This document shows, one piece after another, positions 3,904 to 5,877 of a stretch of DNA of 5,877 nucleotides; position 1 is the stretch's first letter, and each line of letters begins with the position of its first letter. The notes beneath the pieces are model-generated. The model searched no databases, was not told where the DNA came from, and saw only the letters and a program-made list of their open reading frames with translations. This DNA is from CAZAJT01 sp964485585. Lineage in GTDB: Bacteria > Patescibacteriota > Microgenomatia > UBA1406 > GWC2-37-13. Made by a program: the position numbers and the translations under genes. The stretch is from the NCBI GenBank assembly GCA_964485585.1, contig CAZAJT010000055.1:1-5877 (forward strand), in the 5' to 3' direction.

Positions 3904-5787
3904 TCATTCTTCAAGATCATATTTCATAGCTTTTTTCTGGTAAATAAAGAAGATGATGATATGTGGATCATCTGGTGGTTTTCTATAAAATATACGTACC
4001 CCTTGGCGTGGTACTTTTTTATATAATACTCCTTTCACTTGTTTTCGTTTTCCCATTTGTTCGGCTTCTTTCGGAAGCCCGGCAATATAATTTAACGCAC
4101 TGATTATACTGCTTGATTTTACTGAACAGGAAATACCTTCCTTTACGATAAAATTTTTGAACTCTTCCGTGAGCTCCTCCAGTGTCCTGCCGGCAAACTC
4201 TACAAGATGCCTCTCATCAATAAGTTCATCGGTAGCATAGAATATTTTCCACCCCTTAAGATTTCCGTACCGCGATTGTTCTTGTGTCTCAACAAGGCTT
4301 TCCTGAAATTCAAGAGTAACTTCCTCAATGGCTTCAATAGCTTGTGATCTCCCCGTTATGCTAATAGGCTGCGCAGCTGAAGCACGTATAGCTGCATCTG
4401 CAACCGCTTTTAATTCTCCAAACGCCCATTCTCTCTGTTGTAACACCCATTGAACGCCAAATTGTGTGACCTCCTGAAGATCGCTTACTAAATGATTTTT
4501 TCTTTCAGCTGGTTTTTGTCCATTTCCATTTCTCTGACGATATCTAATCAGCTGTGCCAACTCCCAAATAACAGGTTCCATCGTGTTTTCTTCTTCCATT
4601 AGTTCTTGTATGAATTCAAGCTCGTCATCCGAGAGAATTCGTAAAAGAGGTATGAGTCGGTATCTGATGGCACGCGGTAGTTTTTCTCCATATCTGTATC
4701 TAGATTGTGTTGCTTTTGATCGATCTAAGATATTCTTAAGATTCTGTGGAGAATTTATAGCATTCAATCTCATGAGCTCCTCGATATATAAAGCAATAAT
4801 TTCATGGGGAATACCATGGTGAGAAAAGAACTCTCGTATGGGAGTTGCCATTGCTTCTGGTTTTACATTTACCCGTTCATAGGCATTAAGCATTAGAATA
4901 AGCGATGCAAGATTTGGATTCTCTGCAAGAAAAATATCTCGTGATCTATATATGGGATGCAATCTATCAGCAAGTTGTACGGCAGATTGTTCCATAGTCG
5001 CTCTTAACTTTTCACCGCTGTCATGCCACTCAGTAAAAGCAATATCGAGCAACTCTGTATTTTCTGTCAATGTAGCGGAAACCTGTTCATGAGGAGGGAG
5101 AGGAGCATGAAAGGAAAAATCAAACCATTCTGGAAAATAATTTGTCGCTGTGATACCTCGAGCATCTTTTTTCTCTTTACCTGATTTTCTCGTTATCCTG
5201 TTGTCTTCTGATACCAAATAATGGCGGAAGTTAGCGTGTTGTTTCAGGAATAACCGCCATTCAGACGATGAGCGCTCCAACCACCATGGAGGATCTGAAA
5301 ATTCAGGTACACGACGAAATGCGTCATTAATTACATCCTCAAAATTACTAAAAACTGGAACTTCTTCGCCAAATTGTCCTGCAATGATACTTTTTACTAC
5401 ATCGTTCCAATAGACTGAGTTGAGAGCCACGCAAGTAGCAAAAAAATTAGCAAACGAGCTTTCATCTAGCCCATTTTGTCTTACTAATTCGTCATGCATT
5501 TGTAGATATGCTGAAGCTATTGTTTGGTGACTCAATAATGTCAGTATGGTTAAATTCAATTCGTGACGAGTTTCAAGATCCTGTGTGAGAATTTTTCTAT
5601 TCTCCAGATTGTAGGTATCTACAATGGTATTGAAATCTGTGTATCTGTCGGCAAGTGCTTGCCCCTCAAGATACTGATAAAAAATCTGTTCTTGTTGAGC
5701 AGGAGTACCACGGAACAGTCGGAGCGAAGTAGGCCGTTGCAAGGCGTCAGTCATTTGAGGTTGCATTTCATCTCTCGACATAGCCAT
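3904..5787 (-). CDS. Large, mostly helical protein of unknown function with a possible RelE/ParE-like C-terminus (627 aa)
   Basis: I do not recognise the family. Residues 1-500 are mostly predicted helices, rich in E, L and R, with a W-rich stretch near 167-178 (PPWWLERSSSEW) and a basic linker near 196-210. No signal peptide, membrane span or nucleotide-binding motif is visible. Residues ~535-627 look like a small alpha/beta domain: helices (EELTEEFKNFIVKEG and SSSIISALNYIAGLP), then KGVLYKKVP, GVRIFYRK and HIIIFFIYQKK. That order resembles RelE/ParE/HigB toxin folds, but the match is by eye only. The ATG at 5785-5787 abuts a TATAAT box, whose predicted transcript start falls on a second in-frame ATG (5779-5781, giving MSRDEM and 625 residues), so the real start may be there. 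The gene is convergent with trpS, with no bases between the stop codons. Confidence 0.85.
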   Translation of the reverse strand: MAMSRDEMQPQMTDALQRPTSLRLFRGTPAQQEQIFYQYLEGQALADRYTDFNTIVDTYNLENRKILTQDLETRHELNLTILTLLSHQTIASAYLQMHDELVRQNGLDESSFANFFATCVALNSVYWNDVVKSIIAGQFGEEVPVFSNFEDVINDAFRRVPEFSDPPWWLERSSSEWRLFLKQHANFRHYLVSEDNRITRKSGKEKKDARGITATNYFPEWFDFSFHAPLPPHEQVSATLTENTELLDIAFTEWHDSGEKLRATMEQSAVQLADRLHPIYRSRDIFLAENPNLASLILMLNAYERVNVKPEAMATPIREFFSHHGIPHEIIALYIEELMRLNAINSPQNLKNILDRSKATQSRYRYGEKLPRAIRYRLIPLLRILSDDELEFIQELMEEENTMEPVIWELAQLIRYRQRNGNGQKPAERKNHLVSDLQEVTQFGVQWVLQQREWAFGELKAVADAAIRASAAQPISITGRSQAIEAIEEVTLEFQESLVETQEQSRYGNLKGWKIFYATDELIDERHLVEFAGRTLEELTEEFKNFIVKEGISCSVKSSSIISALNYIAGLPKEAEQMGKRKQVKGVLYKKVPRQGVRIFYRKPPDDPHIIIFFIYQKKAMKYDLEE

Positions 5788-5793
5788 ATTATA
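5788..5793 (-). promoter_or_regulatory. -10 box of the 627-aa gene, abutting its start codon
   Basis: The minus strand reads a perfect TATAAT immediately before the ATG at 5787. With normal spacing from -10 to start, transcription begins at 5781, the A of the second in-frame ATG, which predicts a leaderless mRNA. No clear -35 hexamer lies 16-18 bases upstream. Confidence 0.5.
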
Positions 5794-5829
5794 CTATGGG
5801 TTGTTGTTTTTTACCCTTTCTTTAGACAG

Positions 5830-5858
5830 TTGCATTTCCTCTGCGAGTGGTTTATAAT
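5830..5858 (+). promoter_or_regulatory. Plus-strand promoter for a gene beyond the right edge
   Basis: TTGCAT (5830-5835, 3 of 6 to TTGACA) is followed after 17 bases by a perfect TATAAT (5853-5858). Transcription would start near 5865 and run off the window, so a divergent gene probably begins just outside. The remaining bases between this and the 627-residue gene show no other feature. Confidence 0.45.
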
Positions 5859-5877
5859 AGAAACAATTATTGATTTC

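Noticed and set aside
3952..3972. GATGAT/ATCATC hairpin as the trpS terminator
   Set aside because: It is a weak 6-bp stem without an adjacent T-run and lies inside the coding region of the convergent gene.

Overview
The window looks like a stretch of a small bacterial genome, most likely a Patescibacteria/CPR-type organism. That placement is an inference. It rests on near-absent Shine-Dalgarno sequences, -10 boxes almost touching start codons, a eukaryote/archaeal-class TyrRS beside a bacterial-type TrpRS, large unrecognised proteins, and small dispersed hairpin repeats. The genetic code is standard: TGA ends three of the large genes, and none needs TGA as a sense codon.

Left part (1-2755, all minus strand, read right to left): tyrS (2755-1637), a hairpin-pair repeat (1519-1630), a 313-residue protein with a solenoid of about seven 20-21-residue leucine-rich-like units (1423-482), and a shortened, broken paralogue of that protein. 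The paralogue's ATG overlaps the previous stop as ATGA (485 downward), it meets an in-frame TGA at 297-299, and recognisable coding continues to 156. Last comes the first 41 codons of a transketolase N-terminal domain (124 to the left edge). The co-directional layout suggests one transcription unit with internal promoters.

Centre (2756-2874): tyrS and trpS diverge from a 119-base gap. It holds a nearly symmetric 40-bp palindrome whose outer ends are the two TATAAT boxes, one per strand. Each promoter lies within the other's footprint, so this is a compact shared switch between two aminoacyl-tRNA synthetase genes. The trpS side then has a roughly 64-base leader containing a hairpin repeat related to the one near 1600. 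It can fold in two exclusive ways, one of which buries the first of two candidate start codons.

Right part (2875-5877): trpS (plus strand) carries a 21-bp tandem repeat that adds about 14 residues to its catalytic domain. Its stop codon directly abuts the stop codon of a convergent 627-residue protein of unknown function (minus strand), whose last ~90 residues resemble the RelE/ParE toxin fold. That gene has TATAAT directly against its ATG, so its mRNA is probably leaderless. A plus-strand promoter at 5830-5858 points to a further gene beyond the right edge.

Functionally, tyrS and trpS charge tRNA-Tyr and tRNA-Trp, and the transketolase fragment belongs to pentose phosphate metabolism. The solenoid proteins and the 627-residue protein cannot be assigned a role from sequence alone.
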